Of a stretch of 7,193 nucleotides of DNA, positions 1 to 5,418 are shown in pieces. Position numbers and translations under genes: made by a program. Each line of letters opens with the position of its first letter. The stretch's first letter is position 1. A model generated the notes under the pieces. The model saw nothing but the letters and a program-made list of their open reading frames with translations. It was not told where the DNA came from and did not search any database. This DNA is from Chloroflexota bacterium (lineage in GTDB: Bacteria; Chloroflexota; Limnocylindria; QHBO01), in assembly GCA_029865285.1 (NCBI GenBank), contig JAOUHE010000086.1, forward strand, positions 1-7,193. The letters run 5' to 3'.

Positions 1-337
1 CCAGGGGGAAGTAGGGGGGCGGGATGACCGCCACCGCGTCTGCGCCGATCTCAGCAGCGTGGGCCGCCAGCTCGGTCGTCTCGGCGGTGGACTGCGCCCC
101 GCCGTGGACGATCAGCATGCCGCGAACCGCGGCGCGAAAGACGACCGCGGCGCGCATGCGCTCTTCGGACGTCAGCAGAATCCCCTCCCCGGTGGTGCCG
201 CAGACGAAGGCACCGTCAGCCCCGTGTTCCTCCCCGAAGCGAATCATCGGCCAGATGGCCGCCTCGTCCAGGCGATGGCCGCCCTCGGTCAACGGGGTCG
301 CGGCGGCCACGATGAGGGGTGTCCGCTCGAAGTCCAT
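1..337 (-). CDS. DapA/NAL-family aldolase or lyase, N-terminal part (runs off left edge)
   Basis: Reading leftward from ATG at 337, the strand encodes 112 residues without a stop before the window edge. The protein opens with MDFERTPLIVAAATPLTEGG. It carries a GTTGE motif at residues 47-51 (the family's phosphate/carboxylate-binding Thr-Thr pair), a HGGAQS segment near 78-83, and IGADAVAVIPPPYF at 97-110, which contains the family's conserved loop tyrosine. These are hallmarks of the (beta/alpha)8 dihydrodipicolinate synthase / N-acetylneuraminate lyase family, class I aldolases that form a Schiff base on pyruvate. The Schiff-base lysine would lie beyond the left edge. About 112 of the usual ~300 residues are visible, so the substrate cannot be assigned: DHDPS, a keto-deoxy sugar acid aldolase or another lyase are all possible. 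An in-frame TTG at 346 is a less likely start because it lies inside the probable -10 box. The gene is divergent from the adenosine deaminase gene with a 65-bp gap. Confidence 0.85.
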   Translation of the reverse strand, partial: MDFERTPLIVAAATPLTEGGHRLDEAAIWPMIRFGEEHGADGAFVCGTTGEGILLTSEERMRAAVVFRAAVRGMLIVHGGAQSTAETTELAAHAAEIGADAVAVIPPPYFPL

Positions 338-345
338 GGCGGCCA

Positions 346-351
346 AGGGTA
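346..351 (-). promoter_or_regulatory. Possible -10 box of the DapA-family gene (leaderless)
   Basis: On the minus strand TACCCT ends 8 nt before the ATG at 337, which would place transcription start at or within 1-2 nt of the start codon. No convincing -35 hexamer is seen at 16-18 nt upstream, and no Shine-Dalgarno sequence sits at proper spacing before the ATG. The call rests on the TAnnnT pattern and the spacing shared with other genes in the window. Confidence 0.35.
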
Positions 352-362
352 GCGGGTTCCCC

Positions 363-392
363 TTGCCGATGTGCCCGCGTGAGGGCTAGGCT
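363..392 (+). promoter_or_regulatory. Promoter of the adenosine deaminase gene, near-leaderless
   Basis: TTGCCG (363-368) and TAGGCT (387-392) are separated by 18 bp. Each matches four of six bases of the sigma-70 consensus. The -10 box ends 10 nt before ATG 403, so the predicted transcript starts within about four nt of the start codon and has no room for a ribosome binding site. None is visible. The -35 box lies about 11 bp from the divergent gene's -10 box, so the two promoters are closely packed. Confidence 0.55.
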
Positions 393-402
393 AAAACCCA
401 AC

Positions 403-1515
403 ATGGCCGCCGCTCCGCTCGACCTGCCCACCATTCGCCGCGCACCCAAGGTGCTGCTCCACGAACACCTCGATGGGGGCCTGCGCCCCGCCACGCTGAT
501 CGAGCTCGCCCGCGAGATCGGCTACGCCGGGCTGCCAACGGGTGACCCGGGTGAGCTGGCGACCTGGTTCAAGCCCCCTCCTGGCGAAGGCGGCCGCTCG
601 CTGGTGCGCTATCTCGAGGCGTTCACGCACACCCTGGCGGTGATGCAGACCTCCGAGGCGATCGAGCGCGTGGCGGCCGAATCGGTGGAGGATCTGGCGG
701 CCGACGGAATTGTCTACGCCGAGGTCCGATTCGCCCCCGAGCAACACCTGCGCGAGGGCCTGACACTTGACGACGTGGTGGATGCCGCAGTCGCGGGTGT
801 CCAGCGCGGGTCGGCCAATTGTCCGATCGTGGTGGAGCTGCTCCTCAGCGGCATGCGCCAGGCGGCGCGATCGGTGGAGATCGCCGAGCTGGCGGTGCGG
901 CATCGCGATGCCGGCGTGGCGGGCTTTGACGTCGCCGGCCCGGAGAAGGGCTACCCGCCGACGCGCTACCTCGATGCCTTCCAGCTGATCGCCCACGAGA
1001 ACTTCCACTTCACGATCCACGCTGGCGAGGCGTTTGGCCTGCCATCGATCTGGGAGGCGCTGCAATGGTGCGGCGCCGAGCGACTCGGCCACGGGGTGCG
1101 GATCGTGGACGACATCACGGTCGCGCCGGACGGACGCGTCACGCTGGGCAGGCTTGCGACCTACGTGCGTGATCGGCGCATCCCGCTGGAGATGTGTCCC
1201 ACCTCCAACGTGGATACCGGGGCGGTGGCCAGCCTGGCCGAGCATCCGATCGAGCTGCTCAAGCGCCTTCGCTTCCGGGTCACCCTCAATACCGACAACC
1301 GGCTGATGAGCAACATCAGCCTGTCGGACGAGTTCGCCAGCATGGTCACCACCTTCGGATGGGACCTCGCCGACATGGAGTGGCTCACCCTCAACGCGAT
1401 CAAAAGCGCTTTCCACCCGTTCGATGGGCGGCTGCGGATCATCAACGAACAGGTGAAGCCCGGCTATGCGCGACTCCGTGCCGAGTCGGCGGCGGCCGAA
1501 CTGGGGGCCGGCTAG
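403..1515 (+). CDS. add: Adenosine deaminase
   Basis: The 370-residue protein is a full-length zinc-dependent adenosine/deoxyadenosine deaminase, which hydrolyses adenosine to inosine plus ammonia in cytoplasmic purine salvage. The TIM-barrel metallohydrolase motifs occur in order: LHEHLDGGLRP (zinc ligands His20 and His22), EVRFAPEQH near 107-115, GFDVAGPE near 174-181, HAGEAFG (zinc ligand His206, catalytic Glu209), RLGHG (catalytic His230), LEMCPTSN near 262-269, and LNTDNRLMS (zinc ligand Asp298). The residue after Asp298 is Asn rather than the Asp of the animal and enterobacterial enzymes; as I recall, the NTDNRLMS form is common in actinobacterial adenosine deaminases. ATG 403 is chosen because it follows the promoter and because the conserved region begins about 17 residues later. 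An in-frame extension upstream to 319 would run back through the promoter and into the divergent gene. The gene appears monocistronic and metabolically independent of the CoA genes downstream. Confidence 0.95.
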   Translation: MAAAPLDLPTIRRAPKVLLHEHLDGGLRPATLIELAREIGYAGLPTGDPGELATWFKPPPGEGGRSLVRYLEAFTHTLAVMQTSEAIERVAAESVEDLAADGIVYAEVRFAPEQHLREGLTLDDVVDAAVAGVQRGSANCPIVVELLLSGMRQAARSVEIAELAVRHRDAGVAGFDVAGPEKGYPPTRYLDAFQLIAHENFHFTIHAGEAFGLPSIWEALQWCGAERLGHGVRIVDDITVAPDGRVTLGRLATYVRDRRIPLEMCPTSNVDTGAVASLAEHPIELLKRLRFRVTLNTDNRLMSNISLSDEFASMVTTFGWDLADMEWLTLNAIKSAFHPFDGRLRIINEQVKPGYARLRAESAAAELGAG

Positions 1516-1556
1516 CCGCGCGTGAGCGCGAAGACCCGAATCGCGGGAGTCATCGG

Positions 1557-1564
1557 TGTATTCT
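1557..1564 (+). promoter_or_regulatory. Possible -10 region of the ferredoxin operon
   Basis: TATTCT (1559-1564) matches four of six -10 consensus bases and is directly preceded by TG. It lies in the 93-bp gap after the adenosine deaminase stop. No good -35 hexamer is visible. If used, it gives a leader of roughly 35-40 nt containing the ribosome binding site at 1593-1597. Confidence 0.3.
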
Positions 1565-1592
1565 CAGGTCTGCCGAATGACCCACCCTGCAC

Positions 1593-1597
1593 GAGGG
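1593..1597 (+). promoter_or_regulatory. Ribosome binding site of the ferredoxin gene
   Basis: GAGGG lies 11 nt before ATG 1609. It supports this ATG over the in-frame GTG at 1522, which would add 29 residues with no family similarity. It is one of the few visible Shine-Dalgarno sequences in the window. Confidence 0.55.
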
Positions 1598-1608
1598 ATC
1601 TCGACACC

Positions 1609-1851
<243 letters not shown>

Positions 1852-1858
1852 CGCTGCG

Positions 1859-2167
1859 GTGGTTCGGCTGATCGCCCTCTACAGCGCGCCGGAGGATCCT
1901 GTCGCCTTCGACGCCCACTATCGGGACGTTCACACCCCGATCATCCGTCGCTATCCGAAGCTGACCGATCTGCGCCTCACCCGACCCGATGGGCTCGGCG
2001 GCCGGCCCCCGGCCTTCTACCTGATGGCCGAGATGAGCTTCGACAGCCGCGCTGATCTCGACGAGGCGATGGCCTCCGATGCGGGCCGCGAGAGCGGACG
2101 AGACCTGCGCAACTTTGCGCAGACGGGCGTGACCCTGTTGGTCGCCGATGAGCCGGCCGATGGCTGA
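1859..2167 (+). CDS. EthD-family small protein
   Basis: The predicted 102-residue protein starts at GTG 1859 with MVRLIALYSAPEDPVAFDAHYRDVHTPI. The D-x-H-Y-R-x-x-H-x-P core (Asp18, His20, Tyr21, His25, Pro27) and the PAFYLMAEMSFDS strand near 51-63 are typical of EthD (ferredoxin-like dimeric alpha/beta barrel) proteins of about 100 residues. EthD itself is needed for ethyl tert-butyl ether degradation. Other members sit beside oxygenases or aromatic and steroid catabolic genes, and most have no established reaction. The GTG is favoured because the motif begins immediately and it follows the ferredoxin stop by 7 nt. An upstream ATG at 1790 would overlap the ferredoxin gene by 62 nt. No clear ribosome binding site is visible, so translation may be coupled to the ferredoxin gene. 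The 3' end overlaps the next gene. Confidence 0.85.
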   Translation: MVRLIALYSAPEDPVAFDAHYRDVHTPIIRRYPKLTDLRLTRPDGLGGRPPAFYLMAEMSFDSRADLDEAMASDAGRESGRDLRNFAQTGVTLLVADEPADG

Positions 2168-3116
2168 GCCGAGCGCACCCCTGCCGGTCGAGCCCGGAGC
2201 GCTCGAGTTCGAACGGATCGTCTACCACAAGGATGCGGCCGCGGGCGTGGCGACGGTCATGATCGATCGCCCCGCCGTCCTCAACGCCTTCGACTTTCAG
2301 ACGCTCCGTGAGCTCGGGCGCGCATTCGAGGATGCGTCGTGGGACGACGCGGTGGCGGTGATCGTCGTCACCGGCGCGGGGGAGCGCGCGTTCTGCACCG
2401 GGGCGGACCTCGACGAGCAGGCCGAGATGGGGGCCGTGAGCGGCCAGTACTGGCGCTGGATGGGCGCCTTCATCGAGATGCACGACCGGCTGCGCAACAT
2501 CGGCAAGCCGACCATCGCGCGGATCAACGGGGCCTGCGTCGGCGGCGGGAACGAGCTGCAGATGGCCTGCGACCTGTCGGTGATGGTGGACGACGCCTAC
2601 ATTCGGCACGTCGGGCCAGAACACGGTTCGGTCCCCGCCGGCGGGGCCACCCAGTGGCTGCCACTGCTGGTTGGGGACCGTCGGGCACGTGAGATCGTGA
2701 TGCTCTGCGAGCCGATCCGAGCGGCCCAGGCGCTGGAATGGGGGCTCGTGAGCCGCGTCGTGCCACGGGCCGACCTCGACGACGCCGTGGCGATGATGGC
2801 GGCGAGTCTGCGAGCCAAGCTGCCGGAGGCGCTGCGCTACACCAAGACGCAGCTGAACTGGTGGCGCGACATGGTGTGGGCGCAGACAGTGACACACGCC
2901 CGTGAGTGGCTTGCGCTGCACTCGACCTCTGACGAGACTCACGAGGCGGTGACCGCCTTCCACGGGAAGCGCGCACCGCGCTACGAGGAGCTGCGCCACC
3001 TGGCCGGTGCGCCGCGGACCTGTTTCGACTGCGGTGCGACCGGGCTCCCAGCGTCACATGCGTTCTGCGGAGCATGCGGTGCGGCGCTGCCGGACGCCTT
3101 CGAGGCGATCCCGTGA
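2148..3116 (+). CDS. Crotonase (enoyl-CoA hydratase/isomerase family) with BamA-like active-site loop and C-terminal zinc ribbon
   Basis: The 322-residue protein has a complete crotonase fold. It includes the ERAFCTGADLDEQAEMG oxyanion-hole segment (79-95), ARINGACVGGGNELQMACDL (124-143) with Glu136 at the first catalytic-Glu position, and GPEHGSVPAGGATQWLP (156-172) with Glu158 at the second. The loop after Glu158 is two residues shorter than in ordinary hydratases. Together with the LCEP motif at 186-189, it resembles 6-oxocyclohex-1-ene-1-carbonyl-CoA hydrolase (BamA/Oah), in which I recall a GPKHGSAP-GG loop. A tail of about 45 residues beyond the usual crotonase end carries C292-x2-C295-x11-C307-x2-C310, a rubredoxin/zinc-ribbon-like knuckle pair. 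Substrate and exact reaction are inferred only: an alicyclic or unsaturated acyl-CoA hydratase/hydrolase. Two in-frame ATGs compete, 2148 (20-nt overlap with the EthD gene) and 2160 (8-nt overlap). Neither has a clear ribosome binding site. The stop overlaps the next gene's GTG start. Confidence 0.88.
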   Translation: MSRPMAEPSAPLPVEPGALEFERIVYHKDAAAGVATVMIDRPAVLNAFDFQTLRELGRAFEDASWDDAVAVIVVTGAGERAFCTGADLDEQAEMGAVSGQYWRWMGAFIEMHDRLRNIGKPTIARINGACVGGGNELQMACDLSVMVDDAYIRHVGPEHGSVPAGGATQWLPLLVGDRRAREIVMLCEPIRAAQALEWGLVSRVVPRADLDDAVAMMAASLRAKLPEALRYTKTQLNWWRDMVWAQTVTHAREWLALHSTSDETHEAVTAFHGKRAPRYEELRHLAGAPRTCFDCGATGLPASHAFCGACGAALPDAFEAIP

Positions 3117-3895
3117 ACGACGAGCCGCTGGTGATCGTGGAGCGCGACGGGGCGCGCCGCGTCGCGCTGCTCCGTTTCAACCGGCCCAAGCAGCTGAATG
3201 CGCTCAACGCGCAGGTGATGGACGAGCTGTGCCGCGCGCTCGAGGAGCTCGACGCCGACGAGACGATTCGCTGCATGGTCGTGACCGGCAACGAGCGCGC
3301 CTTCGCCGCAGGTGCGGACATCGGCGAGATGGCGACTGCCTCCCCGATCGACATGCTGCGCGGCAACCGCATCGCGCAATGGGATCGCGTCCGGCGCATC
3401 ACCAAGCCGGTGATCGCCGCGGTGGCCGGCTGGTGCCTTGGCGGCGGCTGCGAGCTCGCCATGGCGCTCGACCTGATCGTGGCCGCCGAGAGCGCCCGCT
3501 TCGGTCAACCTGAGATCGAGCTCGGCGTGATCCCCGGCGCGGGTGGGACACAACGCCTGACGCGCGCCGTTGGCAAGAGCCGCGCCATGGAGATGGTGCT
3601 CACCGGCGAGCCGATCGACGCCCGAGAGGCGCATCGGCTCGGACTGGTGACCCGGGTGGTGCCCGACGAATTGCTGGTGGAGGACGCGCTGGCCCTGGCC
3701 GCGAAGATCGCCACCAAGTCGCCGATCGCCACGCGCCTTGCCAAGGAGGCGGTCAACGCTGCCTTTGAGATGGACCTAACGGAAGGGCTCGCACACGAAC
3801 GCCGCCTCTTCTACCTCCTGTTCGCGTCGGAGGATCAGAAGGAGGGGATGGCGGCGTTCCTGGAGAAGCGGAAGCCGGAGTTCACCGGGCGCTAG
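3113..3895 (+). CDS. Enoyl-CoA hydratase (canonical, PaaF/EchA-like)
   Basis: The 260-residue protein is a typical short-chain enoyl-CoA hydratase, adding water to 2-trans-enoyl-CoA to give 3-hydroxyacyl-CoA. It has NERAFAAGADIGEMA (60-74), LGGGCELAMALD (109-120) with catalytic Glu114, and FGQPEIELGVIPGAGGTQRL (130-149) with catalytic Glu134. Both catalytic glutamates and the oxyanion-hole glycines are intact. The C-terminal LAHERRLFYLLFASEDQKEG segment and EKRKPEFTGR end are normal for the family. GTG 3113 is chosen because its GTGA overlaps the upstream stop by 4 nt, a classic translational coupling, and the N-terminus then matches family length. An ATG at 3074 would only add 13 residues read out of frame through the zinc ribbon. 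General fatty-acid hydratase or 2,3-dehydroadipyl-CoA hydratase (PaaF) are both possible. The PaaG- and PaaH-like genes downstream mildly favour the latter. Its 3' end overlaps a convergent small ORF by 14 nt. Confidence 0.93.
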   Translation: MNDEPLVIVERDGARRVALLRFNRPKQLNALNAQVMDELCRALEELDADETIRCMVVTGNERAFAAGADIGEMATASPIDMLRGNRIAQWDRVRRITKPVIAAVAGWCLGGGCELAMALDLIVAAESARFGQPEIELGVIPGAGGTQRLTRAVGKSRAMEMVLTGEPIDAREAHRLGLVTRVVPDELLVEDALALAAKIATKSPIATRLAKEAVNAAFEMDLTEGLAHERRLFYLLFASEDQKEGMAAFLEKRKPEFTGR

Positions 3896-4076
3896 GCTCG
3901 AGGCGCACGGAAGATGGCTCCTGCAGTGTCTCCGCCAGACGCCGCCGCGAAGGCCCGTCAAAGGGAGGTACAACCCCGCGGAGCTCGCGCAGCAGGCGCG
4001 CCCGCCGTTCGATCCGCTCGCGCTCAGCGTGGAAGCGCTCGAGGTAGTCGTCTGGGTGCTGGTACAGGTTCATCAT
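3882..4076 (-). CDS. Small uncharacterised charged helical protein
   Basis: This 64-codon minus-strand ORF starts with tandem ATGs (4076 and 4073). The protein reads MNLYQHPDDYLERFHAER at its start, then a strongly charged, probably helical stretch rich in Glu and Arg to about residue 33, then a Pro/Ser/Arg-rich tail. I do not recognise a family. Evidence that it is real: third codon positions are nearly all G or C through the first ~35 codons; GGTGGA, close to a Shine-Dalgarno sequence, lies 5 nt before the first ATG and 8 nt before the second, favouring the second; and a near-consensus promoter lies 36 bp upstream. The tail has poorer codon bias. It has no signal peptide, membrane segment or cysteine. 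It overlaps the end of the convergent hydratase gene by 14 nt and is divergent from the CGNR gene, whose control region it shares. Confidence 0.6.
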   Translation of the reverse strand: MMNLYQHPDDYLERFHAERERIERRARLLRELRGVVPPFDGPSRRRLAETLQEPSSVRLEPSAR

Positions 4077-4081
4077 CGGAG

Positions 4082-4087
4082 TCCACC
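4082..4087 (-). promoter_or_regulatory. Ribosome binding site of the small minus-strand ORF
   Basis: GGTGGA on the minus strand differs by one base from GGAGGA. It is 5 nt from ATG 4076 and 8 nt from ATG 4073, so it favours the second ATG. Confidence 0.45.
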
Positions 4088-4111
4088 GTACTGAGATGCT
4101 AACTGCCGTAC

Positions 4112-4140
4112 AGCATAAGACGGTTAGGCTAACCTGTCAA
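4112..4140 (-). promoter_or_regulatory. Strong sigma-70 type promoter driving the small minus-strand ORF
   Basis: On the minus strand TTGACA (4140-4135) is followed after exactly 17 bp by TATGCT (4117-4112). The -35 box is a perfect consensus and the -10 box matches four of six. Transcription should start near 4105, leaving a leader of about 29 nt that includes the ribosome binding site. This is the best consensus promoter in the window, and its whole spacer except four bases is a palindrome. Confidence 0.7.
4122..4134. promoter_or_regulatory. Candidate operator: perfect 13-bp palindrome within the promoter spacer
   Basis: GGTTAGGCTAACC has two perfect 6-bp arms (GGTTAG/CTAACC) around one central base. 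It lies precisely between the -35 and -10 boxes of the minus-strand promoter, where a bound protein would block polymerase. A half-site copy, GCTAAC, recurs at 4098-4103, and a one-mismatch copy, GATAACC, at 4184-4190 just after the plus-strand -35 box. The likely ligand is a dimeric regulator; the CGNR protein encoded next door is the simplest candidate, by inference only. Confidence 0.6.
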
Positions 4141-4184
4141 GTGTTGTAACGGGTGTCGAATCTGGGAGTTGCTGACCTTGACAG
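4134..4184. repeat. 8-bp inverted repeat carrying the two divergent -35 boxes
   Basis: CTGTCAAG (4134-4141) and CTTGACAG (4177-4184) are exact reverse complements separated by 35 nt. Each arm contains a TTGACA hexamer pointing outward, one for the minus-strand small ORF and one for the CGNR gene. The pairing may simply reflect two divergent promoters with consensus -35 boxes, but the match extends one base beyond the hexamer on both sides. Confidence 0.5.
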
Positions 4185-4207
4185 ATAACCGCCTAGCGTG
4201 GCATGGT
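4178..4207 (+). promoter_or_regulatory. Probable promoter of the CGNR gene, leaderless
   Basis: TTGACA (4178-4183) is followed after 18 bp by CATGGT (4202-4207), a weak -10 box (three of six). The -10 box ends 6 nt before ATG 4214, placing transcription start at the start codon. An alternative plus-strand -10 box is TAGGCT at 4125-4130, inside the palindrome, with CTGCCG at 4103-4108 as a poor -35. Confidence 0.45.
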
Positions 4208-4213
4208 GGTTCC

Positions 4214-4798
4214 ATGAATGAGATCTCAGGCCCAGACACGCAGCCGGTCGGACACGGGTCGCAACCTGCTCCGGGCCGGCTCGAGGCGGTGCGAGGCTTC
4301 ATCAACACCGCGGACCTGGAGGCGGGGACCGACGAGATCGGGTCGCCGGCCTCTCTCGCCTCGTGGCTGACTCGCAACGGGCTGATTGCTCGCGGTCGTC
4401 GCGTGACGTCCCAGGACCATGTCATGGCCCTCGAACTGCGGGAGGCGCTGCGGGATCTGCTGGAGGGCAACGCCGGCCGGCCCGTGGCCCCCGACGCAAC
4501 TGTTCGCCTTGATCGAATCGCCGCCTCGGTGCCGCTTCGGCTCTCATTCGCCGGCGGTATCCACATCGAGCCCGAGCCGAGCGGTGGCGGGCCGGCCCTC
4601 GGGCGTCTGCTTGCCGCCGTCCATGAGGCCGCGGCCGACGGCTCGTGGGAGCGGTTGAAGGTATGCGGCAACGACGAGTGCCGATGGGCCTTCTACGACA
4701 CCTCGCGGAACCGGTCCGGTGCCTGGTGCACCATGGCGATCTGTGGGAACCGGATGAAGGGACGCGCCTTCCGTCGTCGCTTGAGGGCCGAGGCATGA
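4214..4798 (+). CDS. CGNR zinc-finger protein (ABATE-domain, putative transcriptional regulator)
   Basis: The 194-residue protein has the two-part layout of CGNR zinc-finger proteins. An N-terminal ABATE-like region includes RGFINTADLEAGTDE (27-41), SPASLASWLTRNGL (44-57) and a helix with ALELREALRDLLEGN (72-86). A C-terminal treble-clef-like zinc finger has Cys151, Cys156, Cys172 and Cys177 in the pattern C-x4-C-x15-C-x4-C, with WAFYDTSRNRS and the signature CGNR at 177-180, followed by a basic tail (KGRAFRRRLR). The family is widespread in high-GC bacteria and is presumed, not proven in general, to bind DNA. ATG 4214 is chosen because a consensus -35 box lies inside the only upstream extension (TTG 4169). 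The neighbouring palindromic control region supports autoregulation or control of the divergent ORF. Its ATGA stop/start overlap couples it to the HIT-like gene. Confidence 0.92.
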   Translation: MNEISGPDTQPVGHGSQPAPGRLEAVRGFINTADLEAGTDEIGSPASLASWLTRNGLIARGRRVTSQDHVMALELREALRDLLEGNAGRPVAPDATVRLDRIAASVPLRLSFAGGIHIEPEPSGGGPALGRLLAAVHEAAADGSWERLKVCGNDECRWAFYDTSRNRSGAWCTMAICGNRMKGRAFRRRLRAEA

Positions 4799-5409
4799 CC
4801 CGCCGCGGCGGCGAGCAGCCGAGTGCGTATCTCCGCCGCCTGCCGATCGGCAGGCGACTGGCCCTCGGCGAGGTGGCGAACAGCGACCTCTTCCCGCTCG
4901 AGGGGGAGATCCTCGTCAAGCCACTCGAACCGCCGATCCTGCCCGAACCGCCGCGCCGCGGCGAGCCGGGTGGCGACCCGTGTCCGGTGTGCGCGGGCAA
5001 GCTCGGCAACTTCGTCGTCTGGCGCGACGAGCGGTGGGGCCTCGGCATCGCCAGCGAGCCGAGCGGCCTGCCAATGGTGGCCGTCCTCCAGCCGCTCGCC
5101 CACCACGACCTGGAGGACCTGCCGGTCGAGCTGACGGGCGAGCTCGGATCGATGATCCAGCGTGTGGCGCGCGCGATCGGCCGTCTCGACGCGGTCGGGC
5201 GCGTGCACGTCAACCGATGGGGTGACGGCAGCCAGCACTTCCACCTGTGGTTCCTGGCACGGCCCAAGGGGATGTGGCAGATGCGCGGCGCCATGCTCGC
5301 GGTCTGGGACGATCTGCTTCCCGGCGTGCCCGAAGAGGAGTGGCACGAGGCGCGACGGCTCGTGGCGGCAGCGATGGCGGAGGAGGGCGGGGCCGTCCTG
5401 GTTGAGTAG
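4795..5409 (+). CDS. HIT-superfamily-like protein with an atypical triad (H-x-H-x-W)
   Basis: The 204-residue protein resembles the histidine-triad superfamily of nucleotide hydrolases and transferases. A CPVC pair (Cys63, Cys66) precedes GNFVVWRDERWGLGI (71-85), as in HIT proteins that begin with a zinc-binding CxxC. A mid-region, PMVAVLQPLAHHDLEDLP (93-110), corresponds to the substrate loop before the helix. The motif HVNRWGDGSQHFHLWFLARP (138-157) occupies the HIT position, with His148 and His150 and Trp152 where the third His (or Gln in GalT) normally is. The presumed nucleophile, the middle His, corresponds to His150. The N-terminal ~60 residues and C-terminal ~45 residues are extensions I do not recognise. 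The substrate is unknown; a nucleotidyl or CoA-adenylate function is possible. It is translationally coupled (4-nt overlap) to the CGNR gene and 9 nt before the PaaG-like gene. Confidence 0.72.
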   Translation: MTRRGGEQPSAYLRRLPIGRRLALGEVANSDLFPLEGEILVKPLEPPILPEPPRRGEPGGDPCPVCAGKLGNFVVWRDERWGLGIASEPSGLPMVAVLQPLAHHDLEDLPVELTGELGSMIQRVARAIGRLDAVGRVHVNRWGDGSQHFHLWFLARPKGMWQMRGAMLAVWDDLLPGVPEEEWHEARRLVAAAMAEEGGAVLVE

Positions 5410-5412
5410 AAT
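5407..5412 (+). promoter_or_regulatory. Candidate internal -10 box for the PaaG-like gene (leaderless)
   Basis: TAGAAT matches five of six -10 consensus bases and ends exactly 6 nt before ATG 5419. Its first three bases are the stop codon of the upstream HIT-like gene. No good -35 box is visible, though TG lies two bases upstream, close to an extended -10. No Shine-Dalgarno sequence precedes the ATG, which fits an internal leaderless transcript. Confidence 0.4.
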
Positions 5413-5418
5413 CCGGCC

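Noticed and set aside
24..389. Plus-strand open frames at the left edge
   Set aside because: The opposite strand encodes a recognisable DapA-family N-terminus with the GTTGE motif; the plus-strand translations are compositional shadows.
391..1416. A 341-codon open frame on the minus strand opposite the adenosine deaminase gene
   Set aside because: It is antisense to a gene with complete catalytic motifs. Its His/Arg-rich translation is typical of the reverse frame of high-GC coding DNA and resembles no family.
1517..1530. Small hairpin (5-bp CGCGC/GCGCG stem, GTGA loop) just after the adenosine deaminase stop
   Set aside because: The stem is short, built of alternating CG that is common at this GC content, and has no T-run, so it is not supported as a terminator.
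1977..3634. Long minus-strand open frames opposite the zinc-ribbon crotonase and the hydratase
   Set aside because: They overlap each other and two well-supported crotonase genes, and have Arg/Pro/Ser-rich compositions without recognisable motifs.
3896..4076. Search for a terminator between the convergent hydratase and small ORF
   Set aside because: The genes overlap by 14 nt and no GC-rich hairpin followed by a T-run was seen on either strand in this stretch.
4096..4116. ATGCT ... AGCAT inverted repeat near the minus-strand transcription start
   Set aside because: Arms of 5 bp with an 11-nt loop are too weak to separate from chance, and one arm is part of the -10 box.
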